Numbered from the stretch's first letter, positions 6,938 through 15,480 are shown. The stretch is DNA of 64,000 bases from Arthrobacter sp. SO5 (GCF_020532805.1 NZ_MQTQ01000003.1:1-64000), one strand, 5' to 3'. Numbers and translations: made by a program. The notes: generated from the sequence alone by a model not told the origin.

Positions 6938-8629
6938 TTGAGCGAACATCTCCGACTTTCGGGCGTCTCCCATGGTTACGGGGACCGCCAGCTGTTTGCC
7001 GGCGTCGACGTATCCATCACCGCCGGTGAACACGTGGCAATTGTCGGCGAAAACGGTGCTGGCAAGTCCACGCTGCTCAGGATTCTGGGCGGGCTTGAGG
7101 CGCCGGACGAGGGCGCCGCCGTCAGCCAGGGCCGGGTGGGCTACCTTGCCCAGACCCTTGGCCTGCCTGATTCGTTGACCGTGCGTAACGCGATCGACGC
7201 CGCCCTGGAGTCGCTGCGCGCCATGGAGGCCGAGCTGGACAATCTGGAGCACGGGCTGGCCGGGGCGGAAGCGGACGAACTGGAGCGCTACGGAAACCTG
7301 CAGACGCAGTACCAACTCAGGGAGGGGTACGCCGCGGAATCCCGGGTGGACGCTGCGCTGGGCAGGCTTGGCCTGGGCGGACTGGACCGGGGGCGGACCT
7401 TGGGTTCGCTCTCCGGCGGGGAACAGGAGCGTGTGGCCCTGGCCTGTGTACTTGCAGATCCCGCGGACATCCTGCTCCTGGACGAACCCACGAACCACCT
7501 GGACGCCAGCGGCACGGCCTGGCTGGAGGCCCGGCTGGCCGCGCACCGCGGAACCGTGGTGGTGGTGTCCCACGACCGCGTCCTGTTGCGCAAAGTGGCC
7601 TCAACCGTGGTTGAAGTGGATGCCGAACGCCGGACGGTCAACCGGTATGGGAACGGCTATGAGGGCTACCTGCGGGAGAAGGCTGCCGAACGCCAGCGCT
7701 GGGTGCAGCAGTACCACGGGTGGCTGGCGGCGATGGCTGCCGAACAGCTCCAGGCGGACACGGTCGCGGGGAGAATGGGTTACGCCCGCCAGCGCGACGG
7801 GGACAAAATGGGGTTCGACTTCAAGGCCGGCACGTGGCAAAAGGCAGCCACCAGTAAGGCCCGCAACGCCCAGGAGCGTCTCCGCCGGCTGGAGGCACAC
7901 CCCGTTGACCGCCCGCCGGTGCCCCTGAAGCTGGCAACGGATCTGGTGACGGAGGTTGCTGCGGGACCCGCACTTGAAGCCAGGGGAGTGACCGTGCCCG
8001 GCCGCCTGGAGCGAACGGATTTCCGGGTGGAAGCCGGGCAGAAGATCCTGATCACGGGCCCCAATGGCGCAGGCAAGTCCACGCTGCTGTCCGTCCTCGC
8101 GGGCACGCTGGAAGCAACCGAGGGCAGTGTGGTCAGGCACGGCCGGATCGGCTCCCTGCAACAGGAGTTGGAACTCCCGCGGCGCCCGGCGCTGCGTCTT
8201 TTGCCTGCTTTTGCCGAGGGCCTGGGCGGAAACATCGATGAGCACGCCGAGGCGCTGCTGCGGCTGGGGCTCTTCCGGACCAGCGAATTCCACGTTCCGG
8301 TGGGCAGCCTGTCCGCGGGCCAGCAAAGGAGGCTGGCGCTGGCCAGGCTCCTGCTGGGTGGCTTCGGGACGATGCTGGTGGATGAGCCGACCAACCACCT
8401 GGCGCCGGTCCTGGTGGAACAGTTGGAAGCCGCCCTTTCGGATTTTGCCGGGACGCTGGTTATGGTCAGCCACGACCGGGCCCTGGGGGACTGGTTCGAC
8501 GCCTGCGCCCGGCGCAGCGGAACCCGGCGCAGCGGAACCGGGGGACGCGGAACCGGCCAGGGAGCCGAGACCGGAACAGAGGCCGGGAAGTGGCTGCGGT
8601 TTGCCATGCGCGACGGCTCCCTGGCATAA
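6938..8629 (+). CDS. ABC-F family ATPase (ribosome-associated type)
   Basis: It has two ABC domains in one chain of about 563 residues without membrane helices, which defines ABC-F. Domain 1 has Walker A GENGAGKST, signature LSGGEQER and Walker B LLLDEPTNHLDAS. Domain 2 has GPNGAGKST, LSAGQQRR and MLVDEPTNHLAP. Between them lies a charged linker (YLREKAAERQRWVQQYHGWLAAMAAEQ), the part that contacts the ribosomal P/E region in this family. I chose TTG at 6938 because CGAGGAA precedes it; an upstream TTG at 6914 lacks a site. The tail has an Arg/Ser/Gly/Thr repeat (RRSGTRRSGTGGRGTG). It may be a housekeeping translation factor or an antibiotic-resistance ABC-F; the sequence alone does not decide. 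Confidence 0.9.
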   Translation: MSEHLRLSGVSHGYGDRQLFAGVDVSITAGEHVAIVGENGAGKSTLLRILGGLEAPDEGAAVSQGRVGYLAQTLGLPDSLTVRNAIDAALESLRAMEAELDNLEHGLAGAEADELERYGNLQTQYQLREGYAAESRVDAALGRLGLGGLDRGRTLGSLSGGEQERVALACVLADPADILLLDEPTNHLDASGTAWLEARLAAHRGTVVVVSHDRVLLRKVASTVVEVDAERRTVNRYGNGYEGYLREKAAERQRWVQQYHGWLAAMAAEQLQADTVAGRMGYARQRDGDKMGFDFKAGTWQKAATSKARNAQERLRRLEAHPVDRPPVPLKLATDLVTEVAAGPALEARGVTVPGRLERTDFRVEAGQKILITGPNGAGKSTLLSVLAGTLEATEGSVVRHGRIGSLQQELELPRRPALRLLPAFAEGLGGNIDEHAEALLRLGLFRTSEFHVPVGSLSAGQQRRLALARLLLGGFGTMLVDEPTNHLAPVLVEQLEAALSDFAGTLVMVSHDRALGDWFDACARRSGTRRSGTGGRGTGQGAETGTEAGKWLRFAMRDGSLA

Positions 8630-8672
8630 GGGACGCAAAAAGCCGGGATTCGGTCAGTCAGACAGAACATTG

Positions 8673-8690
8673 TTCGGTCTCGGGACCGAA
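8673..8690. promoter_or_regulatory. Perfect 7-bp inverted repeat between ABC-F and permease
   Basis: TTCGGTC-TCGG-GACCGAA is a perfect palindrome with a 4-nt loop, 43 bp after the ABC-F stop and 205 bp before the permease start. There is no T-tract. It could be an operator or part of a weak terminator. The rest of the 266-bp gap (8630-8895) shows nothing else I can name. Confidence 0.4.
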
Positions 8691-8895
8691 TTAGCACCAT
8701 TAATGAGGGATATCACCCGTCTGATGTTGTCCGCGTCACGGTCCTGCCGGGGATTCCAGTACGATGGATGAGCCGCGCGAGCTTCGACCTTTGTGAGGTT
8801 CGGTACTGGGTGCTGGCCCGCAGGGGCTCGACCCGACTTGTTTTTACCCGAACCCACGGTCCTTTCCGGCCATCCCCGACCCACAAGGAACAGCT

Positions 8896-10356
8896 GTGCC
8901 ATCACTTACCCCCACTGAACTTAAGAGCGCGCCGGAGCAATCCACGGTCGTCGACTCGTCCCTCAGCGCCGAGGGCTACAAAAAGACCCTCAGCGGCCGC
9001 CACGTGACCATGATTTCGATGGGCGGCGCCATCGGTGTCGGCCTCTTCATGGGAGCCGGCGGACGCCTGGCCTCGACCGGCCCGGCGCTGATCTTCTCCT
9101 ACGCCATTGCCGGCGTCATCGCCTACCTGCTGATGCGGGCCCTCGGCGAGCTCATCATGTACCGCCAGACCTCGGGTTCCTTCGTCAGCTACGCGGGCGA
9201 GATGTTCGGGAAGAAGGGCGCCTTCCTGTCCGGCTGGATGTACTTCATCAACTGGGGCATGACCGGCATCGCGGAATTGATCGCCATCGGCCTGTACTTC
9301 CAATTCTTCTTCCCCAACGTGCCGGTCGAAGCGTCCGCTATTGCAGCGCTCGCACTCCTCGTCGCCGTCAACCTGCTCAGCGTCAAGGCGTTCGGCGAGT
9401 TTGAGTTCTGGGCCTCCTGCCTCAAGGTCGGCGCCATCCTGATCTTCCTCACCGTCGGCACCTTCATGGTGGTCACAAACGCCCAGGTGGGCAACGGCCA
9501 CGCCTCCGTGGCAAACCTGTTCCACGAAGACGGCGGCATGTTCCCCAAGGGCGCCCTCGTCATGGTGCTCGTCCTGAACGCCGTCATTTTCGCCTACAAC
9601 GGCATCGAACTCGTCGGCATTACCGCCGGTGAGATGCAGAATGCCAAGCGTGAAGTGCCCAAGGCGATCCGCGCCGTCGTGCTCCGCATCGTGGTCTTCT
9701 ACGTCGGTTCCGTCCTGCTCCTGGCCATGCTGCTGCCCTCGGACCAGTACAAGGCCGGCGTATCGCCGTTCGTCACCGTGTTCGGCCAGATGGGTCTCGG
9801 CTGGGTGGGCGACGTCATGAACATGATCGTCATTACCGCCGCGCTCTCCTCCTGCAACTCCGGTCTCTACTCGATCGGCCGCGTCTTCCGCACCATGGCC
9901 AACAACGGCCACGCCCCGCAGTGGCTGACCAAGATGTCCTCGCGGCACGTGCCGTACGCCGCGATCCTGGCCATCGCAGCGTTCTACCTCGTGGGCATCC
10001 TGCTGAACATCTGGCTGGGCGGTTCGCACGCCTTCGACCTCGCGCTCAACACCGCCTCCATCGGCGTGATCTTCACGTGGGGCGCCATCTTTGCCAGCCA
10101 GATCGCGCTCCGGCACCAGAAGGGCCGTGTCTCCAGCCTTCCGATGCCGGGATCGCCTTGGACCAGCTGGGCGGGCCTGATCGCGCTGCTGGCCATCACC
10201 GTGCTGATCGGCTTCGACACGATGACCAGCAAGGCCGGCGAGGTCTTCCACCTGGGACTGTGGACCCTCGCGACGGTCCCCTTCTTTGCCCTGCTGCTGT
10301 GGTTTGGCTGGCAGAAGGTCAAGAACAACGAGCCCAAGAGCGAGCTGTTCAGCTAG
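8896..10356 (+). CDS. Amino-acid permease, APC superfamily
   Basis: The 486-residue protein has 12 membrane helices and the amino acid transporter (AAT) signature MISMGGAIGVGLFMGAG at about 36-52, with ALGELIMYRQTSGSFVSYAGEMFG following. The block NGIELVGITAGEMQNAKREVPKAIRAVVLRI (about 236-266) is typical of the AnsP/GabP/CycA group of proton-coupled permeases. It resembles asparagine (AnsP) permeases most, but substrate cannot be fixed from sequence. GTG 8896 is the start, with AAGGA 8 bp upstream. It is an apparent single gene with a long leader of about 265 bp. Confidence 0.9.
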   Translation: MPSLTPTELKSAPEQSTVVDSSLSAEGYKKTLSGRHVTMISMGGAIGVGLFMGAGGRLASTGPALIFSYAIAGVIAYLLMRALGELIMYRQTSGSFVSYAGEMFGKKGAFLSGWMYFINWGMTGIAELIAIGLYFQFFFPNVPVEASAIAALALLVAVNLLSVKAFGEFEFWASCLKVGAILIFLTVGTFMVVTNAQVGNGHASVANLFHEDGGMFPKGALVMVLVLNAVIFAYNGIELVGITAGEMQNAKREVPKAIRAVVLRIVVFYVGSVLLLAMLLPSDQYKAGVSPFVTVFGQMGLGWVGDVMNMIVITAALSSCNSGLYSIGRVFRTMANNGHAPQWLTKMSSRHVPYAAILAIAAFYLVGILLNIWLGGSHAFDLALNTASIGVIFTWGAIFASQIALRHQKGRVSSLPMPGSPWTSWAGLIALLAITVLIGFDTMTSKAGEVFHLGLWTLATVPFFALLLWFGWQKVKNNEPKSELFS

Positions 10357-10417
10357 CTTCTGGACTGACGACGGCGGCGGTCACCTTCACCGGGTGGCCG
10401 CCGCGGCTCGTTAACGC

Positions 10418-11188
10418 TTAGCCCTTCAGATGCTTGGCGAAGTGGTCCTCGATCCGCTGCCAGGCCTCCGGCGCGGACCGGGGGTCCGGCCCCACGCCCA
10501 TGACCCGGAACAGCGGGCGCAGCAACCGGGGGCCGCTCTCCGCATCGTTCAGGAAGCCGTGCCCTGCGGTCGCGAACTCCTTGATGTCGTGTTCCACGCC
10601 CAGCCGGTCCAGCACCGCTCCCAGGTTCGCGGCTGCGCCGGGCAGGGAGCGGTCCTTCGCACCGAAGTTGGCCACGATCGGGCACGCTCCGGCGAGCTCG
10701 GTGTCCGGGTCCTTCGGGGTCCGTCCGTAGTTGACCGCCGCCGCGTCGAAGTGGTCGTTGGCCAGCAGCAGGGCGAACCCGCCGCCCATGCAGAAGCCGA
10801 TCACCCCCACCTTGCCCGTCGAGCGGCCGGAGTCCAGCAGCCAGTCCCGGGCGGCGGAGAGGTCCGTGAACGCCCTGCCCTCCCCGGCGGCGAGGGACCG
10901 CATCGTGGCGACGAGGCAGCGGCGGGCCCCGCCGTCGCTGAACAGATCCACGGCCAGCGTCAGGTAGCCGGCGGCGGCCAGCCTGTCCGCGTGGCGCACC
11001 GTGGAGTGGTCCAGGCCGAAGGCCTCATGGATCATCAGGACCGCCGGGAAAGGCCCGGCCCCGTCCGGTTCGGCCAGATATCCCCGGAGCGTCCGGGAAG
11101 CCCCGGCGCTCCGGCTGGCTGCGGTGAGGTCAACATTGCTCAAATCGGGTACGGTCACGGCTGGTCCCATCATGGTCGGTGAGGACAT
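10418..11188 (-). CDS. Dienelactone hydrolase family protein
   Basis: This alpha/beta hydrolase has about 256 residues. MIHEAFGLDHSTVRHADRLAAAGYLTLAVDLFS is the characteristic N-terminal block, and IGFCMGGGFALLLAN carries the Cys nucleophile typical of dienelactone hydrolases. FGAKDRSLPG supplies Asp and ATAGHGFLND the His. Longer starts exist up to 11251, but that ATG lies inside the terminator hairpin of the upstream csbD-like gene, so a start at 11188 or 11173 is more likely. The family hydrolyses lactones or small esters, and many members act outside chlorocatechol degradation. Context gives no substrate. Confidence 0.85.
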   Translation of the reverse strand: MSSPTMMGPAVTVPDLSNVDLTAASRSAGASRTLRGYLAEPDGAGPFPAVLMIHEAFGLDHSTVRHADRLAAAGYLTLAVDLFSDGGARRCLVATMRSLAAGEGRAFTDLSAARDWLLDSGRSTGKVGVIGFCMGGGFALLLANDHFDAAAVNYGRTPKDPDTELAGACPIVANFGAKDRSLPGAAANLGAVLDRLGVEHDIKEFATAGHGFLNDAESGPRLLRPLFRVMGVGPDPRSAPEAWQRIEDHFAKHLKG

Positions 11189-11236
11189 ACTGGCAGACCA
11201 GCGCCCGGGCAGAGGCATGAAACGCGGGCACACGAA

Positions 11237-11277
11237 AGCGGCGGCGGACATCCCCCAAAGGAATGTCCGCCGCCGCT
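11237..11277 (-). terminator. 15-bp perfect hairpin terminator after csbD-like gene
   Basis: Arms 11237-11251 and 11263-11277 (AGCGGCGGCGGACAT and its exact complement) enclose an 11-nt loop. It lies 15 bp beyond the stop of the minus-strand CsbD gene. A short T run follows on both strands (TTTC on minus, TTTTCTT on plus). Confidence 0.8.
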
Positions 11278-11291
11278 GCTTTTCTTAAGGA

Positions 11292-11468
11292 CTAATCCTT
11301 CTTGAAAGCATCCTTGACGTTTTCGCCGACCTTCTTGGCGTCTGCGACGACCTGGTCCTTCTGGCCCTCGGCGCGCAACTGGTCATTGTTAGTGGCGTTT
11401 CCGGTAGTTTCCTTGGCCTTGCCGCCGAGGTGCTCCGCTTCGTTCTGAATCTTGTCTCCGATACCCAT
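11292..11468 (-). CDS. CsbD family stress protein
   Basis: This small hydrophilic protein (58 residues) starts MGIGDKIQNEAEHLGGKAKETTGNATNNDQL, the CsbD pattern, followed by RAEGQKDQVVADAKKVGENVKDAFKKD. CsbD-like proteins are induced by general stress in many bacteria; their molecular role is unknown. I chose ATG 11468 because AAAGGTGG sits 8 bp upstream; the in-frame GTG at 11480 is part of that ribosome-binding site. It is followed by a strong hairpin. Confidence 0.88.
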   Translation of the reverse strand: MGIGDKIQNEAEHLGGKAKETTGNATNNDQLRAEGQKDQVVADAKKVGENVKDAFKKD

Positions 11469-11629
11469 GGTGTAGGCCACCTTTCGTTTCCGGTTGAAAT
11501 TCTACGTAAATCCACCATAACACAAAGCATGCTTACTAATTCAGGGGGGCCGCGGATTGTTTCTGCTGGGGCTCGGTGCCGGTACTTGTGGCGTGAAAAA
11601 TCCCCGCCCGCCGGACTAGGCTCGAAGCC

Positions 11630-11719
11630 ATGGTTCACACAGCAAACCTGATCGGGCGCATCGGCGCCGCGGCGCACAAGGACCCCGCGGAAATCGCGGC
11701 CAAAGCCGGGTCGCACTGA
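11630..11719 (+). CDS. 29-codon ORF overlapping the pentapeptide-repeat gene start
   Basis: ATG 11630 opens a 29-residue frame (MVHTANLIGRIGAAAHKDPAEIAAKAGSH). Its TGA overlaps the next ATG as TGATG at 11717-11721. The overlap is the usual form for translational coupling. The peptide has no family I recognise, and the upstream ribosome site is weak (CTCGAAGCC). It could be a coupled leader ORF or the decayed end of a longer gene. Confidence 0.4.
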   Translation: MVHTANLIGRIGAAAHKDPAEIAAKAGSH

Positions 11720-12387
11720 TGGCGGCGGCTGCCAGGAATCCCAAGATTACGGTTCCGCGGCTCACCCCGGTCCGCCTCGAGGAACTCCGGTTCGATCCCG
11801 CCCCGGATTTCCAGCGCGGGCAACGGTACGACGGCGTGCGGTACAGCCGGGTTTCCGCCGACGATCTGGAGCTCAGCGGCGCCGACTTCGCCGAGTGCCA
11901 TTTCGAGGGCGTGTCCTTCAACGAGACCCAGCTGCGCGGCGCCACCTTCCGCGACTGCGTCCTGGCGGACATGTACGCCCCCGTGTTCACGGCGGCGCGG
12001 AGCACCCTCAGGGACGTCGAGATCGTCAACCCGCGCTGGGGCTCAGCGGAGCTCTTTGAGAGCGGCTGGCAGTCGGTGCGGATCGACAGCGGAAAGCTCG
12101 ACTACGTGAATCTGCGCGGCGCCAAACTCACCGACGTTCAGATCAGTGACTGCATCATCAACGAACTGGACCTCGGTTCCTGCGCCGCAACCAGGGTCGC
12201 GCTCAAGAACTGCACCATCGGAACCCTGGACTTGGGCGGCGCCAAACTGAAGGACTTCGATCTCCGCGGCACGGACTTCCGCGTGATCAGCGGCCTGGGC
12301 AATCTTTCCGGTCTGGTGATCGACGACTACCAGCTGACACTGCTGGCCCCGCTGCTTGCCAGCCACCTCGGCGTCGTCGTCGCGTAA
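11719..12387 (+). CDS. Pentapeptide-repeat protein
   Basis: The 222-residue protein is built of A(D/N)LXX-like five-residue repeats. Examples are DLELSGADFAECHFEGVSFNETQLRGATFRDC (about 53-84), LDYVNLRGAKLTDVQISDC and LDLGGAKLKDFDLRGTDFRV. These fold as a right-handed quadrilateral beta-helix. Some family members mimic DNA and protect gyrase (Qnr, MfpA), but most have no known function, and nothing here argues for gyrase binding. The start overlaps the preceding 29-codon ORF. It ends 137 bp before the thiolase gene and its PaaR-like operator. Confidence 0.88.
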   Translation: MAAAARNPKITVPRLTPVRLEELRFDPAPDFQRGQRYDGVRYSRVSADDLELSGADFAECHFEGVSFNETQLRGATFRDCVLADMYAPVFTAARSTLRDVEIVNPRWGSAELFESGWQSVRIDSGKLDYVNLRGAKLTDVQISDCIINELDLGSCAATRVALKNCTIGTLDLGGAKLKDFDLRGTDFRVISGLGNLSGLVIDDYQLTLLAPLLASHLGVVVA

Positions 12388-12402
12388 TGCGGCGGAGTCT
12401 GG

Positions 12403-12430
12403 TTGACCCCCTTGCGCCGCCATGTAATCT
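12403..12430 (+). promoter_or_regulatory. Promoter of the paaJ-paaF-paaH operon
   Basis: TTGACC at 12403-12408 and TAATCT at 12425-12430, spaced 16 bp, fit a sigma-70-type promoter. The 22-bp PaaR-like palindrome starts immediately after the -10 element, where a repressor would block initiation. Confidence 0.6.
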
Positions 12431-12452
12431 TTATAGAACGAACGGTCGGTAA
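12431..12452. promoter_or_regulatory. PaaR-type operator, site 1
   Basis: TTATAGAACG-AA-CGGTCGGTAA is a 22-bp imperfect palindrome. Its right half is identical to that at 44312-44321 and similar to that at 21734-21743. It lies directly after the -10 element and 72 bp before the thiolase start. Confidence 0.75.
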
Positions 12453-12524
12453 ATTAGCGCTGCTTAGTCGACGATAGTTGCCGCCGCGGATGACAGTGAC
12501 GTTTATCGCGTGAAGGGTGTACCC

Positions 12525-13754
12525 ATGGCATCAGCAGTTGCAGGACCACAGGCATTTCTCGTAGGGGGCGCCCGGACTGCGGTCGGCCGGTACGGCGGCG
12601 CCCTTTCCGCGGTGCGCCCCGATGACCTGGCCGCCCTCGTGGTCCGGGAGGCCGTGGTCCGCGCCGGCTTGGACCCGGAGTCCATTGACGAGGTAATCCT
12701 GGGCAATGCCAACGGCGCCGGCGAGGAAAACCGCAACGTCGCCCGGATGGCCACCCTCCTTGCCGGCCTGCCGTTGCACATCCCCGGCATCACGGTGAAC
12801 CGTCTGTGCGCGTCCGGCCTGAGTGCCATCATCATGGCCAGCCACATGATCAAGTCCGGCGCCGCGGACATCGTGATAGCCGGCGGCGTCGAATCCATGA
12901 GCCGGGCCCCCTGGGTGCAGGAAAAGCCGCGGACCGCCTTCGCGAAGCCCGGCGACATCTTTGACACCTCCATCGGCTGGCGCTTCGCCAACCCGCTGTT
13001 CAAGAAGGGCGAGCTGTCCCGGGACGGCAAGATGACGTTCTCCATGCCGGAAACGGCCGAGGAAGTTGCCCGGCTGGACGGCATCAGCCGCGAGGACGCC
13101 GATGAATTCGCCGTCCGCTCCCACGAACGCGCCCTCGCCGCCATCGCCGCCGGCCGCTTCGCGGAGGAAATTGTCCCCGTGACCGTCAAGACCCGCAAGG
13201 GCGAGACGGTCGTCGACACCGACGAGGGCCCCCGGGCCGGCACCACCATGGACGTCCTGGCCGCGCTCCGGCCCGTCGTCGCCGGCGGTTCGGTGGTGAC
13301 GGCCGGAAACTCCTCCACCCTCAACGACGGCGCCTCCGCCATCATCGTGGCCTCCGAGGCCGCCATCGAGCGCCTCGGCCTCACCCCCCGCGCCCGGATC
13401 ATCGACGGCGCCTCCGCAGGCTGCGAACCCGAAATCATGGGCATCGGACCGGTCCCGGCCACCCGGAAGGTGCTGGCCCGGACCGGACTCAGCGTCGGCG
13501 ACCTCGGCGCCGTCGAACTCAATGAGGCCTTTGCGACCCAGTCCCTGGCCACCATGCGCCGTCTGGGCCTGGATCCGGAAATCGTGAACCGCGACGGCGG
13601 TGCGATCTCCCTGGGGCACCCGCTGGGTTCGTCCGGCTCCCGGATCGCGATCACCCTGCTGGGCCGGATGGAACGCGAGGATGCCTCCATCGGCCTCGCC
13701 ACCATGTGCATCGGCGTGGGCCAGGGCACCGCGATGCTCCTGGAGCGCGTCTAG
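12525..13754 (+). CDS. paaJ: Acetyl-CoA acyltransferase (thiolase), paaJ-like
   Basis: This degradative thiolase of 409 residues is expected to cleave 3-oxoadipyl-CoA, and the dehydrosuberyl-CoA intermediate, at the end of phenylacetate catabolism. Key motifs are NRLCASGLSAIIMASHMI with the acyl-accepting Cys, GGVESMSRAPW, VTAGNSSTLNDGASA, NEAFATQSLATMRRLG, GGAISLGHPLGSSGSRI with His, and LATMCIGVGQGTAMLLE with the second catalytic Cys. I chose ATG 12525 because AAGGG lies 9 bp upstream. It is the first gene of a tight three-gene operon behind the PaaR-like operator. A general FadA-type role is the alternative. Confidence 0.85.
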   Translation: MASAVAGPQAFLVGGARTAVGRYGGALSAVRPDDLAALVVREAVVRAGLDPESIDEVILGNANGAGEENRNVARMATLLAGLPLHIPGITVNRLCASGLSAIIMASHMIKSGAADIVIAGGVESMSRAPWVQEKPRTAFAKPGDIFDTSIGWRFANPLFKKGELSRDGKMTFSMPETAEEVARLDGISREDADEFAVRSHERALAAIAAGRFAEEIVPVTVKTRKGETVVDTDEGPRAGTTMDVLAALRPVVAGGSVVTAGNSSTLNDGASAIIVASEAAIERLGLTPRARIIDGASAGCEPEIMGIGPVPATRKVLARTGLSVGDLGAVELNEAFATQSLATMRRLGLDPEIVNRDGGAISLGHPLGSSGSRIAITLLGRMEREDASIGLATMCIGVGQGTAMLLERV

Positions 13755-14599
13755 TGGCGGCCGCGGGGACGGCGCTCAACCCAGCGGACTTCCGCACGCT
13801 CAAGATCGAGGAGCGCCGGGACCGGGTGGTGGTGCTGCTCAACCGCCCCGAGGTCCGCAACGCGATCGACCAGCAGATGGTGGACGAACTCCATCAAGTC
13901 TGCGCCGCCCTCGAGCGGGACCCCAGGGTGCTCATCATCGCAGGGACCGGGGGTGTCTTTGCTTCCGGTGCCGACATCGCCCAGCTGCACGGACGCCGCC
14001 GCGACGACGCCCTGCAGGGCATCAACTCCGCCATCTTCGCCCGGATCGCCAAACTGCCGATGCCGGTCATCGCTGCCCTGGACGGCTTCTGCCTGGGCGG
14101 CGGCGCCGAACTGGCGTACGCAGCGGACTTCCGGATCGGCACGCCGAGCGTGCGGATCGGCAACCCGGAGGCGGGCCTGGGCATCCTCGCCGCGGCCGGC
14201 GCCAGCTGGCGCCTCAAGGAGCTCGTGGGGGAGCCCAAAGCTAAGGAAATACTGCTCGCCGGGCACGTGCTCCGCGCCGATGAGGCCCTGGCAATCCACC
14301 TCATCACCGAAATCCACGAGGCGCCCGAGCTCATGGAGGCGGCCCATGCACTGGCGGACCGCGTCGGCAAACAGGACCCCCTGGCGGTGCGGATCACCAA
14401 GTCGGTGTTCCACGCCCCGGCCGAGTCACACCCCCTCATCGACCAGCTGGCACAGGGCATCCTCTTCGAATCCCAGGCCAAGTTCGACCGGATGCAGGCT
14501 TTCCTCGACAAGAAATCCGACACGAAATCCGACACGACATCGGCCACGACGTCCGCTAATAACGCCGACCAGGCCCCAGACCGGAAGCAGCCATCATGA
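13754..14599 (+). CDS. paaF: Enoyl-CoA hydratase, paaF-like
   Basis: This crotonase-fold protein has about 281 residues. VLLNRPEVRNAIDQQMVDEL, ASGADIAQLHGR (oxyanion hole) and DGFCLGGGAELAYAADFRIG are present, followed by FGNPEAGLGI-like RIGNPEAGLGILAAAGASWRL with the catalytic Glu. In the pathway it would hydrate 2,3-dehydroadipyl-CoA. GTG 13754 overlaps the thiolase TAG by one base, so translation is probably coupled. The C-terminus carries a low-complexity Asp/Thr/Ser-rich tail (KKSDTKSDTTSATTSAN), encoded by repeated GAAATCCGACAC-like units and absent from usual hydratases. Confidence 0.85.
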   Translation: MAAAGTALNPADFRTLKIEERRDRVVVLLNRPEVRNAIDQQMVDELHQVCAALERDPRVLIIAGTGGVFASGADIAQLHGRRRDDALQGINSAIFARIAKLPMPVIAALDGFCLGGGAELAYAADFRIGTPSVRIGNPEAGLGILAAAGASWRLKELVGEPKAKEILLAGHVLRADEALAIHLITEIHEAPELMEAAHALADRVGKQDPLAVRITKSVFHAPAESHPLIDQLAQGILFESQAKFDRMQAFLDKKSDTKSDTTSATTSANNADQAPDRKQPS

Positions 14600-15480
14600 G
14601 CAACTCCCTCCCCGCGAACCTGCCTGCCACTGCCCTTCCCGAGTTCGTCGGTGTACTCGGCGGCGGACGGATGGGTGCCGGTATCGCCCATGCCTTCCTG
14701 GTCAACGGCGCCAACGTCCTCGTCGTCGAGCGTGACGAGGAATCCGCCGAGGCCGCCCGCGAACGGGTTGAGTCGGCAGCCGCGAAGAGCATCGAACTCG
14801 GCGCCACCGACGCCAACCTTGACGAGATGGTCTCCAGGCTTTCGGTATCGGTGGACTATGACGATTTCAAGGACCGCCAGCTGGTCATCGAAGCGGTTCC
14901 AGAGGACTGGGACCTGAAAGTCGCCTCCCTGCAGGGGATCGAAGACCGGCTCTCTGCCGACGCCTACCTTGCCTCCAACACGTCCTCGCTCTCCGTCAAC
15001 GGACTTGCCCGCGAGCTGAAACGGCCGCTGAACTTCCTGGGACTGCATTTCTTCAACCCGGTTCCGGCATCCGCCCTGATCGAGGTGGTGCTCGGCGAGC
15101 ACACCTCCGCGCAGCTGGCACGGGCAGCCCGCGGCTGGGTCGAGGCACTCGGCAAGACCGCCGTCGTCGTCAATGACGCCCCCGGTTTCGCGTCCTCACG
15201 GCTCGGCGTAGCGATTGCCCTCGAAGCGATGCGCATGGTGGAAGAGGGTGTGGCCTCCGCCGCGGACATCGACAATGCCATGGTCCTGGGCTACAAGCAC
15301 CCCACCGGTCCGCTCCGAACTACTGACATCGTGGGCCTGGACGTCCGGCTGGGCATCGCCGAGTACCTTGCCTCGACACTGGGCGAGCGCTTCGCCCCGC
15401 CGCAGATCCTGCGGGACAAAGTCGCCCGTGGAGAACTCGGCCGCAAGAGCGGCAAGGGCTTCTTCGACTGGCCCGAGTGA
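14596..15480 (+). CDS. paaH: 3-hydroxyacyl-CoA dehydrogenase, paaH-like
   Basis: This NAD-dependent dehydrogenase of 294 residues is predicted to oxidise 3-hydroxyadipyl-CoA. The Rossmann motif VGVLGGGRMGAGIAHAFLVNGANVLVVERDE lies at about 17-47. The block NTSSLSVNGLARELKRPLNFLGLHFFNPVPAS follows, with the catalytic His in LHFFNP, and then NDAPGFASSRLG. The C-terminal domain ends RKSGKGFFDWPE. ATG overlaps the paaF stop (ATGA), so the three genes form one translational unit. It converges on the DUF6480 gene with a 9-bp gap. Confidence 0.88.
   Translation: MSNSLPANLPATALPEFVGVLGGGRMGAGIAHAFLVNGANVLVVERDEESAEAARERVESAAAKSIELGATDANLDEMVSRLSVSVDYDDFKDRQLVIEAVPEDWDLKVASLQGIEDRLSADAYLASNTSSLSVNGLARELKRPLNFLGLHFFNPVPASALIEVVLGEHTSAQLARAARGWVEALGKTAVVVNDAPGFASSRLGVAIALEAMRMVEEGVASAADIDNAMVLGYKHPTGPLRTTDIVGLDVRLGIAEYLASTLGERFAPPQILRDKVARGELGRKSGKGFFDWPE

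Noticed and set aside
7601-8638. 345-codon frame antisense to the ABC-F gene
   Set aside because: No domain, arginine- and glutamine-rich shadow composition, and a real two-domain ATPase on the other strand.
8902-10251. Long open frame (449 codons) antisense to the amino-acid permease
   Set aside because: It is rich in Gly, Asp, Glu and His as expected from the complement of a GC3-biased gene, overlaps a clear permease, and has no domain.
11237-11277. Part of the dienelactone hydrolase coding region
   Set aside because: The start at 11251 would fall inside a perfect 15-bp terminator of the upstream gene; a later start is more reasonable.
12503-13729. 408-codon frame antisense to the thiolase
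   Set aside because: Ser/Arg/Ala-rich shadow, fully inside the thiolase with its intact catalytic motifs.
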